Under the pieces are notes generated by a model. That model did no database searches and was not told where the DNA came from. It saw only the letters and a program-made list of their open reading frames with translations. Source: DATBGO01 sp963695645 (GTDB lineage Bacteria > Actinomycetota > Actinomycetes > Streptosporangiales > Streptosporangiaceae). From it: a DNA stretch of 64,000 nt. Every line of letters starts with the position of its first letter. The first letter of the stretch is position 1. The stretch is taken from NCBI GenBank assembly GCA_963695645.1, contig CAVOHC010000017.1, positions 372,001 to 436,000 on the forward strand, given 5' to 3'. Of the stretch, positions 18,473 through 27,361 are shown in pieces. Both the position numbers and the translations under genes were made by a program.

Positions 18473-19453
18473 CTATGGATCGAGGTGGCCGGGCAGGCCG
18501 AAAGCCGCGAACAGCTCCGGATCGACGAAATTGTGGTGCCCGCAGATCCGGTCACCGGCGAGCTCGATGACCTGAATAGCCCACGGCGAGTAGCCGCCTA
18601 CCGGGTCGACCCGGTAGGAGCCGAACGCCGCGCAGCCATTGGCGGCAGTGGCGACGAGCAGCGAGCCGCGACAGCCGGCTCCCTGCCCGACGAACCACCG
18701 GGCCATGTTGGCGGGGCCGCGCAACCAGAAGTCATAAGGCGGCATCGACATGATTACGTCCTCATGCAGCAGCGACACCAGCGAGTCGATGTCGTAGCGC
18801 TGGAATGCGTCCACGTAGCGGGCGAGCAGCTCCTGCTGCCCGGCCGGCACCGGCTGCGCACTGGACACCGCGACATCGCGGGACGCAAGCGTGGCCCTGG
18901 CCCGCTGCAGCGCGCTGTTGACCGACGCAACGCTAGTGTCGAGCAGGTCGGCCACCTCGGCCGCCTGCCACCGGAGCACCTCGCGCAGGATCAGCACCGC
19001 GCGCTGCCTAGCCGGCAGGTGCTGTAGGGCGGCGACGAACGCCAGCCGCACGCTGTCGCGCTGGGCCGCAAGCTCAGCGGGGTCGCCGTCGCCGGGCAGC
19101 ACGCGGCCGTCCGGGATCGGCTGCACCCACGCGTGCTCGGGGAGCATCGGGCCGATCGGCGTTTCCGCTGTCGAGCTCGGCCCCAGATCCATGGGACGGG
19201 CCCGGCGCTGGCGGCTCCGCAGCATGTCGAGGCAGACATTGGTGGCGATGCGGTAGAGCCAGGAGCGGGCCGCTGACCTGCCCTCGAAACCGCCGATCCC
19301 CCGCCAGGCCCGCAGCATCGTCTCCTGCACCGCGTCATCGGCGTCGAAGACGGAGCCGAGCATCCGGTAGCAATAGCCAGTCAGCTCCCGCCGGTACTCC
19401 TCAAGCTCGTCTGGCCGGACCTCGGTGCTGGCGGATTCGGTACGGATGGACAT
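18473..19453 (-). CDS. ECF sigma factor with C-terminal SnoaL-like domain (SigG/SigJ type)
   Basis: 326 residues from ATG 19453. Sigma region 2: YCYRMLGSVFDADDAVQETM and SWLYRIATNVCLDMLR (about 15-80). Region 4: LQHLPARQRAVLILREVLRW and SVASVNSALQRAR (about 135-185). Residues about 205-320 form a SnoaL_2-like domain (YVDAFQRYDIDSLVSLLHED) that in this ECF group replaces an anti-sigma factor for activity control. No anti-sigma gene is adjacent, which agrees. An open frame continues upstream to 19609 but has no sigma homology. Confidence 0.88.
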   Translation of the reverse strand: MSIRTESASTEVRPDELEEYRRELTGYCYRMLGSVFDADDAVQETMLRAWRGIGGFEGRSAARSWLYRIATNVCLDMLRSRQRRARPMDLGPSSTAETPIGPMLPEHAWVQPIPDGRVLPGDGDPAELAAQRDSVRLAFVAALQHLPARQRAVLILREVLRWQAAEVADLLDTSVASVNSALQRARATLASRDVAVSSAQPVPAGQQELLARYVDAFQRYDIDSLVSLLHEDVIMSMPPYDFWLRGPANMARWFVGQGAGCRGSLLVATAANGCAAFGSYRVDPVGGYSPWAIQVIELAGDRICGHHNFVDPELFAAFGLPGHLDP

Positions 19454-19612
19454 AGAAACGGATCCTACGCGATGGCCCTGACAGCCAGCCGTGTCCTGGC
19501 CGCCCCGCGCTTGGCATCGAGCCGTCAAGACCCAGCCGCTCGGACACCTTGAGGCGGCCCAGATAGCCGGCTCAGCGGGATCCGGCTCGCGAACCTTCGC
19601 TAGGGTCATCAG

Positions 19613-20638
19613 GTGGCTCCGCCTGCGCTTCTCGATCGCCTGCGCTGCCCGGTGGTCGTGGCGCCGATGGCGGGCGGGCCGTCGACACCGGGGCTTGTCA
19701 CCGCAGCGGCTGCGGCTGGCGCGCTCGGAGTCCTTGCTGCCGGCTACAAGTCAGCGGCGGCGATGAGCGCTGAAATCGAAGCCGTCCGGTCAGCAGGCAC
19801 CGAGTTCTTCGGGGTCAACGTGTTCGTTCCCGGGTCCCCCACGACGGACCGGAGCGCGCTGACGCGCTACGTAGCGGGTCTTTCCGCCGAGGCCGGTGAA
19901 CTCGGCACTGCGGCCGGCGAGCCAGCCTGGGACGATGACGGCTGGGAACCGAAGACCACCGCCCTGCTCGCCCATCCGCCGCCGATCGTGAGCTTCACCT
20001 TCGGCTGTCCTCCGGCCGAACTTGTGGCCGACCTCCGCGCCGCGGGCAGCCTAGTCTGGGTGACCGTCACCAGTCCGGCCGAGGCTGCGGAAGCTGCCTC
20101 GGCCGGAGCTGACTGCCTCTGCGTCCAGGGACCCGAGGCCGGTGCGCATCGCGGGACCTTCGCCAATGATGACCGGCCCGCCGAGGAGCCCGGCCTGATC
20201 CCGCTGATCGGCGAAGTGCGGCGGGTCACCGATCTGCCGCTGATTGCCGCCGGCGGCATTTCTGCCAACTCGGCGGTCGGCACAGCGCTGGCCGCCGGGG
20301 CCACCGCCGTACTCTGCGGGACCGCGTTTCTCCGTTGTCCGGAGAGCGGCGCCCACCCGGCGTATAAGGCCGCTCTTGCCGATCCGCGGTTCAGCGCGAC
20401 GGCCGTCACCCGCGCATTCAGCGGCCGGCCGGCCCGCGGCCTTGTCAACCGGTTCATGCGCGATCACCCAGCTGCGCCCGCTGCCTACCCCGAGATCCAC
20501 AACGCGACCAGGCCGATCAGGTCGGCCGCGGCCGCGGCCGGAGACGCCGAACGGATGAGCCTGTGGGCAGGAAAGGGTCATCGCGCTGCGGCCGCCCGCC
20601 CGGCCGCCGAGGTCGTAGCGGCCCTGTGCGGAACGTGA
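19613..20638 (+). CDS. Nitronate monooxygenase family FMN protein
   Basis: 341 residues from GTG 19613. A TIM-barrel flavoprotein of the 2-nitropropane dioxygenase family: CPVVVAPMAGGPSTPGLVTA (FMN site), ADCLCVQGPEAGAHRGTF (conserved GxEAGxH, catalytic His), PLIAAGGISANSAVGTALAA and a phosphate-binding ATAVLCGTAFL. It probably detoxifies propionate-3-nitronate-type compounds by oxidation with O2. It is divergent from the sigma factor gene, which could control it. Confidence 0.87.
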   Translation: MAPPALLDRLRCPVVVAPMAGGPSTPGLVTAAAAAGALGVLAAGYKSAAAMSAEIEAVRSAGTEFFGVNVFVPGSPTTDRSALTRYVAGLSAEAGELGTAAGEPAWDDDGWEPKTTALLAHPPPIVSFTFGCPPAELVADLRAAGSLVWVTVTSPAEAAEAASAGADCLCVQGPEAGAHRGTFANDDRPAEEPGLIPLIGEVRRVTDLPLIAAGGISANSAVGTALAAGATAVLCGTAFLRCPESGAHPAYKAALADPRFSATAVTRAFSGRPARGLVNRFMRDHPAAPAAYPEIHNATRPIRSAAAAAGDAERMSLWAGKGHRAAAARPAAEVVAALCGT

Positions 20639-20670
20639 CGCCCTGAGTCCCTCGTTCCCTCGTTCCCTCG

Positions 20671-20835
20671 TGCGGCGCCCAGCTGAACCACACCTGGCAC
20701 TACCGTGGCGGCGGCTGGGTACACGCCTCCGACCTGTTCAACACCGCCTACTCAGCCAGAGACATCTCGCTGGTGCTGCGGTCCCTGCGGGTCGGCCGTG
20801 TGGATCTCTACGGAGAGCCGGAGGCTGGCCGCTGA
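20671..20835 (+). pseudogene. Start-less coding fragment of unknown origin
   Basis: An open frame without a start codon reads CGAQLNHTWHYRGGGWVHAS followed by DLFNTAYSARDISLVLRSLR and VGRVDLYGEPEAGR to a TGA at 20833. The composition looks like a real protein C-terminus, not a shadow frame. It is preceded by a TCCCTCGT triplication (20647-20670) that may mark the deletion joint. I do not recognise the family. Confidence 0.4.
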
Positions 20836-20894
20836 CTGCCCGGCACCCTGAAAGGCCTGGCTGATCACGTCGGCCCGGCCCGGGACGGGCCGGA

Positions 20895-22040
20895 TCACGG
20901 GGCCGGGCGGGCTGACAGGCCGGTGCAGCCGCGCAGGCTCGCATAGCGTGCCGCCGCCCGTTTCGCCGCTGCGCCGGTCAGCACGACCGGCTGGCCGGTC
21001 GCCGAGACCACCGCGGGGACGAACCTGGCGGTCAGCGGCCGCCGCGGATGGATGGTCAGCTTCAGCACCCCGGTCGCCGTGCTGTAGGAGTTCTCCCACC
21101 ACAGGAAGTTGCCCATGCCATAGGCGACGAACGTTCGGCCGAGCCAGCCGGAGCCCTGCAGCATGTGGGCGTGCGCGCCGATGATGATGCTGGCGCCGGC
21201 GGCAGCGAGCTTGGGCGCAAGCGACAGCTGGTTGGCGTCGGGGCACGACTCCCCTTCGGTACCCCAGTGCATGAAGACGATCACGATCCTGGCCAGCTTC
21301 GTCGCGGCTCGGACCGCGGCGAGCGTGCGGCGGAGGCTGATCGCGTTGGCCTCTCCGGGCCGTGAGCCGGTGGCGACCCACGAGGAGGCCAGCTCGGCGA
21401 CCTGGGAGACGCCGATGATCGCGATCGGCGTTCCCCTGATCGTCGTGACGTAGGGCGCCCAGGCAGCCGCCGCGTTGACGCCGATGCCCACGACAGGAAA
21501 GCGGGTTGCCTTCGCGGCGGCGAGCGTGTCAGCGAGTCCGGTTTGCCCGTAATCGAGCACATGGTTGTTCGCCATCGTGACCAGGTCAACGCCAGCGTCG
21601 CGAAGCGCGGTGAAAGCCGCGGGCGTGGTCCGGAAATGATAGGTCTTAGGCTGCGGGACGCCGCGGCGGGTGACAGCCGTCTCCAGGTTGAGCATGGTCA
21701 GGTCGGCCGATCCCAGCACCGAGGAGATCGGGCCGAAGGCACGGGCTGGATGCTTGAGCAGCGCGGCGGTGCGCCCGGTGAAGTGCACGTCGCCAGCAAA
21801 GGCCAGGGTGATGTCGGGCCCGGCCGCGGTCGCGCGGGCGCCGCCCGAAGCCGCCGATGACCTGCCTGCGGAGCCGGTGCCTAGCGTCGATCTGTCCTGC
21901 GCGGCCGCGCCCGTCGATGACCTGGCTGCCGATGGCGTGCCCGGTCCGGGCATGCCGGGTGCCGGTGCTTGCGGGCCGCAGGCAGCCAGCGCCGCCGCAA
22001 TGATAAGAGTCAGGCTGATGAGCAGCCCCCTGGCCGGCAT
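20895..22040 (-). CDS. CapA family metallophosphatase-like lipoprotein
   Basis: 381 residues. Signal peptide with lipobox (LIIAAALAAC, Cys 20) then a Pro/Ser/Ala-rich linker to about 75. The CapA/PgsA domain follows: DITLAFAGDVHFTG, LNLETAVTRRG, TMANNHVLDYGQTGL, IVFMHWGTEGESCPD, IIIGAHAHMLQGSGW and VAYGMGNFLWW, the metal-ligand motifs of the calcineurin-like fold. It would act outside the membrane, in poly-gamma-glutamate or related polymer metabolism. No other cap/pgs genes are nearby, so the substrate is open. The start codon region is triplicated in tandem. Confidence 0.88.
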   Translation of the reverse strand: MPARGLLISLTLIIAAALAACGPQAPAPGMPGPGTPSAARSSTGAAAQDRSTLGTGSAGRSSAASGGARATAAGPDITLAFAGDVHFTGRTAALLKHPARAFGPISSVLGSADLTMLNLETAVTRRGVPQPKTYHFRTTPAAFTALRDAGVDLVTMANNHVLDYGQTGLADTLAAAKATRFPVVGIGVNAAAAWAPYVTTIRGTPIAIIGVSQVAELASSWVATGSRPGEANAISLRRTLAAVRAATKLARIVIVFMHWGTEGESCPDANQLSLAPKLAAAGASIIIGAHAHMLQGSGWLGRTFVAYGMGNFLWWENSYSTATGVLKLTIHPRRPLTARFVPAVVSATGQPVVLTGAAAKRAAARYASLRGCTGLSARPAP

Positions 22041-22141
22041 CCGATCAGGATAGGGCCATGGCAGAGCCCCCGGCCGGCATCCGGCCAGGAAAGGCCACTG
22101 GACAGCCCCCGGCCGGCATCCGGCCAGGATAGTGCCATGCG
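22023..22141. repeat. Three tandem copies of about 40 bp including the capA-like start codon
   Basis: Units at 22023-22061, 22062-22102 and 22103-22141 share CCCCCGGCCGGCATCCGGCC and GGATAGKGCCATG-like ends. On the minus strand each copy contains ATGCCGGCC followed by a G-run and CTG, i.e. the first codons of the CapA-like gene. The downstream plus-strand gene starts just after the third copy. Confidence 0.8.
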
Positions 22142-22153
22142 AGAATTAACGTT

Positions 22154-23662
22154 GTGTCAGCACAGCTGCACTGTCTGGTAACGGGGGCGTCTGGCTATAT
22201 CGGCGGGCGCCTCGTTCCCGAGCTGCTGGCCGATGGCCACGAAGTCCGCTGCCTGGCGCGCGAGCCGGCCAAGCTCGGCGAGCGGCCCTGGTCCGACGAT
22301 GTCGAGATCGCCCGGGGCGACGCGATGGACCCGGTCGCCGTGCGGCGCGCCCTGGAGGGCATCGACGTCGCCTACTACCTCATCCATTCGCTGGGCTCGG
22401 GCGGGTCATTTGAGCAGCGTGACCGGGCCGCGGCACGGGTATTCGCCGACGCCGCGGCCGCCGCCGGGGTGCAGCGGATCGTCTACCTGGGCGGCATCAT
22501 CCCCGGGCAGGCCCACGAACTGTCGCCGCATCTGCGCTCGCGCGCCGAGGTCGGCGACATCCTCCTGGCCAGCGGGGTGCCCACCGCCGTGCTACAGGCT
22601 GCGGTGATCATCGGCAGCGGGTCGGCGTCGTTCGAGATGCTCCGTTATCTCACCGAACGCCTGCCGGTGATGGTCACGCCGAAATGGGTGCGCAACCGCA
22701 TCCAGCCCATCGCCGTCCGGGATGTGCTGCGGTACCTGGTCGGCTGCGCGACGCTGCCGCCCGATGTTAACCGCAGGTTCGACATCGGCGGCCCGGACAT
22801 CCTCAGCTATCTCGCGATGATGCGCCGTTATGCCCAGGTCGCGGGCCTGCCGCCGCGGATCATCGTGCCCGTTCCGGTGCTATCGCCATCGCTGTCCTCG
22901 CTATGGGTCGGCTTCGTGACCCCGGTGCCCGCAGGCCTGGCCCGGCCACTGGTTGAATCACTCAGGAACGAGGTCATCTGCTCCGAGCACGACATCGCCA
23001 CATACGTGCCGGATCCGCCCGGCGGGCTCATCCCGCTTGACTCGGCCATCGGCCTGGCACTGCGGCACGTCCGCGAGGGCGCGGTCGCCACCCGGTGGTC
23101 ATCGGCGGCCACGGCGGGCGCCCCCAGCGACCCGCTGCCGAGCGACCCTGACTGGGCAGGCGGCTCGCTCTACACCGACCAGCGCACCAGGATCGTCAGC
23201 GCGCCGCCCGAGACGGTGTGGCGGCTGATCCTGGGCATCGGCGGCGAGACCGGGTGGTACTCATTCCCTGCCGCGTGGGCGGTGCGCGGCCTGCTCGACC
23301 GGCTGGCCGGCGGAGTTGGGCTGCGCCGCGGCCGGCGTGACGCGAGCCGTCTGCTGGTCGGCGACGCGCTTGACTTCTGGCGCGTCGAGGCGATCGAGCC
23401 AGGGTCGCTGCTGCGGCTGCGTGCCGAGATGAAGCTGCCCGGCAGGGCCTGGCTCGAGCTGTCGGTGCTACGCGATCAGGCGGGCCGGACTGTCTATGGC
23501 CAGCGGGCAATCTTCCGCCCGCACGGGTTCATCGGGCACGCCTACTGGTGGTCGCTTCGGCCGTTCCACGGCGTCGTGTTCGGCGGGATGCTCCGCAACA
23601 TCACCGCCGCGGCCGAGCGAGAGGCGCGTGCCCTGGTTGCCCGGAGCAGCCCATCCGGCTGA
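22154..23662 (+). CDS. SDR-type NAD(P)-binding protein with DUF2867 domain
   Basis: 502 residues from GTG 22154. N-terminal Rossmann fold with LVTGASGYIGGRLVPELL (GxxGxxG, about 9-16), DAMDPVAVRRALEGIDVAYY and IVYLGGIIP: an extended/atypical SDR of the NmrA/SDR_a5 sort. Residues from about 340 form a DUF2867 (SRPBCC-like) domain: YTDQRTRIVSAPPETVWRLI and GWYSFPAAWAVRGLLDRL to AYWWSLRPFHGVVFGGM. Homologues are common in actinobacteria, with unknown substrate; a role in lipid or polyketide modification is only a guess. It is divergent from the CapA-like gene across the repeat block. Confidence 0.82.
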   Translation: MSAQLHCLVTGASGYIGGRLVPELLADGHEVRCLAREPAKLGERPWSDDVEIARGDAMDPVAVRRALEGIDVAYYLIHSLGSGGSFEQRDRAAARVFADAAAAAGVQRIVYLGGIIPGQAHELSPHLRSRAEVGDILLASGVPTAVLQAAVIIGSGSASFEMLRYLTERLPVMVTPKWVRNRIQPIAVRDVLRYLVGCATLPPDVNRRFDIGGPDILSYLAMMRRYAQVAGLPPRIIVPVPVLSPSLSSLWVGFVTPVPAGLARPLVESLRNEVICSEHDIATYVPDPPGGLIPLDSAIGLALRHVREGAVATRWSSAATAGAPSDPLPSDPDWAGGSLYTDQRTRIVSAPPETVWRLILGIGGETGWYSFPAAWAVRGLLDRLAGGVGLRRGRRDASRLLVGDALDFWRVEAIEPGSLLRLRAEMKLPGRAWLELSVLRDQAGRTVYGQRAIFRPHGFIGHAYWWSLRPFHGVVFGGMLRNITAAAEREARALVARSSPSG

Positions 23663-23749
23663 TCAGCCGCGGATCCAGGCCGTGCCCGTGACGCCTGCCC
23701 TGGACTGGGCACGCGGGCTAGGCGGGGCCGCGCCAGTACCGCAGTCGCC

Positions 23750-24159
23750 GAATCGCTGATCCCGCTGCCCTTGCCGCCGGTTTGCGACCGTTGCGTATTG
23801 CACGTGTACCGCATGCACGATGCCGACTGGCTCGGCGTATATTGCGAGTCGGCCTGGCAGATTCCCGTGCTGCTGCCCGACGACTCGGATGCGGTCTGTT
23901 AGCCGTTCCTGGTGGTCGAGTCCGATGCCGCGGTCGCCGCGGGCCGGGAATCGTACGGGCAGCCAGAGAAAGCAGAGAACGTGCTGCTAGCGGCCGATGG
24001 CGCCTGCTCGTCGGCGAGGTGGCACCTAACGGCATCGACGTCGCGCCAGCGACGCTGTGCTAGAAGCAGCGTGCCGCAACTGGCCAGGAGCCCGGCAAGC
24101 TCGTGCCAGGCTCTGCGGTTGTCAACCTGCCCGTGCGCCAGAGGAGGAAGGCGTCGTGA
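23750..24159 (+). pseudogene. Acetoacetate decarboxylase-like relic
   Basis: Pieces in shifting frames: VYRMHDADWLGVYCESAWQ and LLPDDSDAVC ending at TAG 23900, then in the same frame PFLVVESDAAVAAGRESYGQ and PEKAENVLLAADG, then after one base LLVGEVAPNGIDVAPATL with a stop at 24060-24062. The AAGRExYGxPxK segment is the ADC-family hallmark around the Schiff-base lysine (here the second lysine of that region has become part of PEKAEN). In-frame stops and a shift make it non-functional. The FadR-type regulator downstream may be its orphaned neighbour. Confidence 0.55.
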
Positions 24160-24244
24160 GCCGCGAACATGTGACTAGGCGTTGCACCGGTGTCGTCGAC
24201 CTGACGCTCAGTCCTGGGCGCATCATCCACCGGTACCGTGCCGC

Positions 24245-24925
24245 GTGAACGCCAACGAGCCATTGCCCGACCAGAGCCTGGCGGACGCCGTCGTCGAACG
24301 CCTCAGGGCCGCGATCTCGAGCGGGATGTACGCCCCGGGCGAGCGCCTGGTCGAGCGGCGGCTGGCCGTTGAGTTCGGGATCAGTCACATCCCGCTGCGC
24401 GAAGCGCTGGCGCGGCTGACCGAGGAAGGCCTGGTGGTGCGCCTGCCGCGGCGCGGCGCGCGGGTCAACAGCCTCACCCCGCGGATGCTGGAGGAGGTCT
24501 CCAGCCTGCGCGTGGTGCTTGAGCAGTTCGTCGCGCGGCGGCTGACGAACCGCTTTACCCCCGACGCGCACGCCGGGCTGCAGGCGATTGTCGACCAGCT
24601 GCTGCTCGCCGCCGACCAGCACGATCTGGTCCGCGTGCACGAACTCGACCAGCAATTCCACCAGCGCCTCTGGGAACTGACCGACAACACCCTGCTGGTC
24701 GAGGTGGCTGCCCAGATGCGCAGCCGGACCAGCCACTTCTATCGCGCTGCGGCGGCCTCGCTCGCGCCCGACGAGCTTCGCAGGCACGCCTACAGTCATC
24801 AGGAGCTGCTGGACGTCATCGCGTCGGGAGACGTGCGCGCAGCCGAGCGCGCCATGCAGAAACACATCGAAGATGCCGCCCGGCGGATTGCCGATGCGCA
24901 GCTCACCAGGATGGAGGAAGCATAG
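24245..24925 (+). CDS. GntR family regulator, FadR/FCD subfamily
   Basis: 226 residues from GTG 24245. Winged helix 10-75: VVERLRAAISSGMYAPGERL, RRLAVEFGISHIPLREALAR, LPRRGARV. The FCD ligand domain follows (about 85-215) with the metal-binding set: HELDQQFHQRLWE, YSHQELLDVI and AMQKHIEDAA (Asp and three His). Such proteins sense carboxylic acids. The gene directly follows the acetoacetate-decarboxylase-like relic and precedes the SulP transporter by 167 bases; its present target cannot be deduced. Confidence 0.85.
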   Translation: MNANEPLPDQSLADAVVERLRAAISSGMYAPGERLVERRLAVEFGISHIPLREALARLTEEGLVVRLPRRGARVNSLTPRMLEEVSSLRVVLEQFVARRLTNRFTPDAHAGLQAIVDQLLLAADQHDLVRVHELDQQFHQRLWELTDNTLLVEVAAQMRSRTSHFYRAAAASLAPDELRRHAYSHQELLDVIASGDVRAAERAMQKHIEDAARRIADAQLTRMEEA

Positions 24926-25092
24926 GCCGGCCCGGGCAAGTCATTCCCTGGCATCGTCCCGGTCTGCCGAAGGCCACAGGTAACTGTGCAACGCCACCTT
25001 CACGGCTAGCACATTTGTACCCATGGCTGTCAGCTATTACGGGCATGATTAACGCCACCTGAACAGTCAGTGAATCTCGGGGAGGTCAGCCG

Positions 25093-26835
25093 ATGCCGGT
25101 TTCCCTTCGGGAACGGCTGCGAGGCTGGCCTGTCTTGCGCGGCGTGCTGCCGGTACGCCGACCGCAGGTAACCGGCGACCTACTGGCGGGTGTCACGCTC
25201 GCGGCCCTGTCCATTCCCGAGGTCCTCGGGTACGCGAAGATCGCCGGAATGCCGGTGGTGACCGGCCTGTACACGCTGCTCCTGCCGATGGCGTTGTTCG
25301 CCGTCCTCGGCTCCTCGCGCCATCTCGTGGTCGGCGCGGACTCAGCCACCGCGGCCATCCTCGCTGCATCCCTGATCGGGCTCGCCGTTCCGGGGTCAGC
25401 GAGATACATCCAGCTGGCGGGCCTGGCTGCCCTCCTCACCGGCGGCATGCTGCTGGTGGCGCGGCTGGCCAGGCTCGGCTTCCTGGCGAACTTCCTGTCC
25501 CGGACCGTCCTGCTCGGCTTCCTGGCCGGCGTCGGCATTCAGGTGGCCGTCGGCCAGCTTCCCGACATGCTCGGCGTACCGCACAGCCAGACGCGGACCG
25601 TTGGCATCCTCGTGCACACCGTGGCTGCGCTCCCGCAGGCTCAGCCCGCAACCATGGCCGTGTCGGCCGCGGTCATCCTGGTGATGCTGACTGCCCGCCG
25701 GATCACCCGCCGGGTCCCCGGGGCGCTGATCGCGGTGGTAGGGGCGATCATCGTAAGCCGCTTCGCCGACCTGGCCGGCCACGGCGTCGCCCTCGTCGGC
25801 CCGGTCCCCCGCGGGCTGCCGCCGCTGGCCCGGCCAGACCTCGGCCCGCACGATGCCGCCTTGCTGCTCGGCACCGCGGCGTCGATGTTCGTCGTCATCC
25901 TCGCCCAGAGCGCCGCGACGTCACGCGCCTACGCCGCGAAATACTCCGAGTCCGTCGATGAAGACACCGACCTGACCGGCCTGGGCGCCGCCAACGTCGC
26001 CGCGGCCTTCTCCGGCACTTTCGTCGTCAACGGCAGCCCCACCAAGACCCAGATGGTCGACGGCGCTGGCGGGCGCAGCCAGCTGGCCCAGCTGTTCACC
26101 AGCGCCGTGGTGCTGGTCGTCTTGCTGGTAGCCACGGGACCACTTAGCTACCTGCCGACCGCTGCCCTCGCGGCAGTGGTATTCCTGATTGCCGCCGAAC
26201 TCGTTGACATTCCAGGGATGCGGCGCATCCAGTCCGTCCGGCCAGTCGAATTCGCCGTCGCCCTGCTGACTATGGCGGCGGTCGTGGGCCTCGGCGTCCA
26301 GGACGGCATCGTGCTGGCGGTCGTCGCCTCCGTCATCGACCACCTGCGTCATAGCTACCGGCCGCTCAGCAGCGTGCTGGTGAAGTCGCAGGCAGGGCAC
26401 TGGCAGCCCAGCCCGGTCTCGCCCGGCGCACGGACCGAGGAAGGCCTCGTCGTCTACCGATTCGGCACCAGCCTCTACTACGCCAACGCCGCCAGGCTCA
26501 TTCAGGACATCACGGCTCTGGTCATGCATGGCGCCCCGCTGCGCTGGCTGGTGCTGGACGCCGCGGCCATCGGTGACGTCGACTACACGGCAGCCGCCGT
26601 ACTCATCCAGGTCGCCGGACGGCTCCATGCGCGGCACATCCGTTTCGCTGTCACCAGCATGCTCCAGCCGGTGCGGGCGCAGCTTGACAGTTACGGCATC
26701 AAGGGGTCCGCCGGTCCCGACGTCTACTACGAGACCCCGGGCGAAGCGCTCCTGGCCTTCCACGCCGCTCAGCGGGCTGCGGATCCGACCAGCAACGCTG
26801 ACTTGCCGCCCGCGCCCGACCCGGGCGACGCCTGA
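25093..26835 (+). CDS. SulP family anion transporter with STAS domain
   Basis: 580 residues from ATG 25093, preceded by GGGGAGG at a good distance. Membrane part about 25-410 with the SulP signature AALSIPEVLGYAKIAGMPVV followed by TGLYT, then LGSSRHLVVGADSATAAIL and QSAATSRAYAAKY. The cytoplasmic STAS domain (about 440-560) has VVYRFGTSLYYANAARLIQD and LVLDAAAIGDVDYTAAAVL. It carries sulfate, bicarbonate or another inorganic anion into the cell; which one cannot be read from sequence. The nearby complex-I-like operon is not known to need it. Confidence 0.9.
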   Translation: MPVSLRERLRGWPVLRGVLPVRRPQVTGDLLAGVTLAALSIPEVLGYAKIAGMPVVTGLYTLLLPMALFAVLGSSRHLVVGADSATAAILAASLIGLAVPGSARYIQLAGLAALLTGGMLLVARLARLGFLANFLSRTVLLGFLAGVGIQVAVGQLPDMLGVPHSQTRTVGILVHTVAALPQAQPATMAVSAAVILVMLTARRITRRVPGALIAVVGAIIVSRFADLAGHGVALVGPVPRGLPPLARPDLGPHDAALLLGTAASMFVVILAQSAATSRAYAAKYSESVDEDTDLTGLGAANVAAAFSGTFVVNGSPTKTQMVDGAGGRSQLAQLFTSAVVLVVLLVATGPLSYLPTAALAAVVFLIAAELVDIPGMRRIQSVRPVEFAVALLTMAAVVGLGVQDGIVLAVVASVIDHLRHSYRPLSSVLVKSQAGHWQPSPVSPGARTEEGLVVYRFGTSLYYANAARLIQDITALVMHGAPLRWLVLDAAAIGDVDYTAAAVLIQVAGRLHARHIRFAVTSMLQPVRAQLDSYGIKGSAGPDVYYETPGEALLAFHAAQRAADPTSNADLPPAPDPGDA

Positions 26836-26923
26836 ACCAGGTCAACTCCTGGGCAGCAGTCCTCAACGTGGACTCTTATCCATAGATGTCAAAGGATTAG
26901 GTGGCTACTGATAGCGTTGGCTC

Positions 26924-27361
26924 ATGTCACCACCCGCGCGCTCGCCGATCGGACTTCGGCTGGCTCGCTCCGCCAAGTCCGTCAGCCGCGCCTTCGATGA
27001 CGCGCTGGCCGAGGCGGGCGGATCGCTGCCAGTCTGGCTCGTGCTCAGCTCGCTCAAGAGCCAGCGTCCTGGCAACCAGCGGGCACTTGCCGATGCGGTC
27101 GGGATCAAGGAGGCGACGCTGACTCACCACCTGAACGCAATGGATGCTCAGGGGCTGATCACCCGAAGGCGGGATCCCGCCAACCGCCGGGTGCACCTGG
27201 TGGAGCTGACGGAGACAGGCGAGGCAGCCTTCGGCCGGCTGCGGAATGCGGCCATCGCGTTTGATCAGCGGCTGCGACGCGGCGTCAACCGCGAGGATCT
27301 TGCCGCTCTCGAAGACCTGCTCGGGCGGCTGGAGCGCAATGCGTCCGCGGGCAGCCGCTGA
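26924..27361 (+). CDS. MarR family transcriptional regulator
   Basis: 145 residues from ATG 26924. Core: LARSAKSVSRAFDDALAEAG, LPVWLVLSSLKS, NQRALADAVGIKEATLTHHL (recognition helix), and wing ITRRRDPANRRVHLVEL. It stands alone between the SulP gene and the hydrogenase-4-like operon, same strand, and is the nearest regulator to both. The ligand is unknown. Confidence 0.85.
   Translation: MSPPARSPIGLRLARSAKSVSRAFDDALAEAGGSLPVWLVLSSLKSQRPGNQRALADAVGIKEATLTHHLNAMDAQGLITRRRDPANRRVHLVELTETGEAAFGRLRNAAIAFDQRLRRGVNREDLAALEDLLGRLERNASAGSR

Noticed and set aside
18473..19609. Longer start for the sigma factor at 19609
   Set aside because: The added N-terminus shows no sigma homology; region 2 begins soon after the ATG at 19453.
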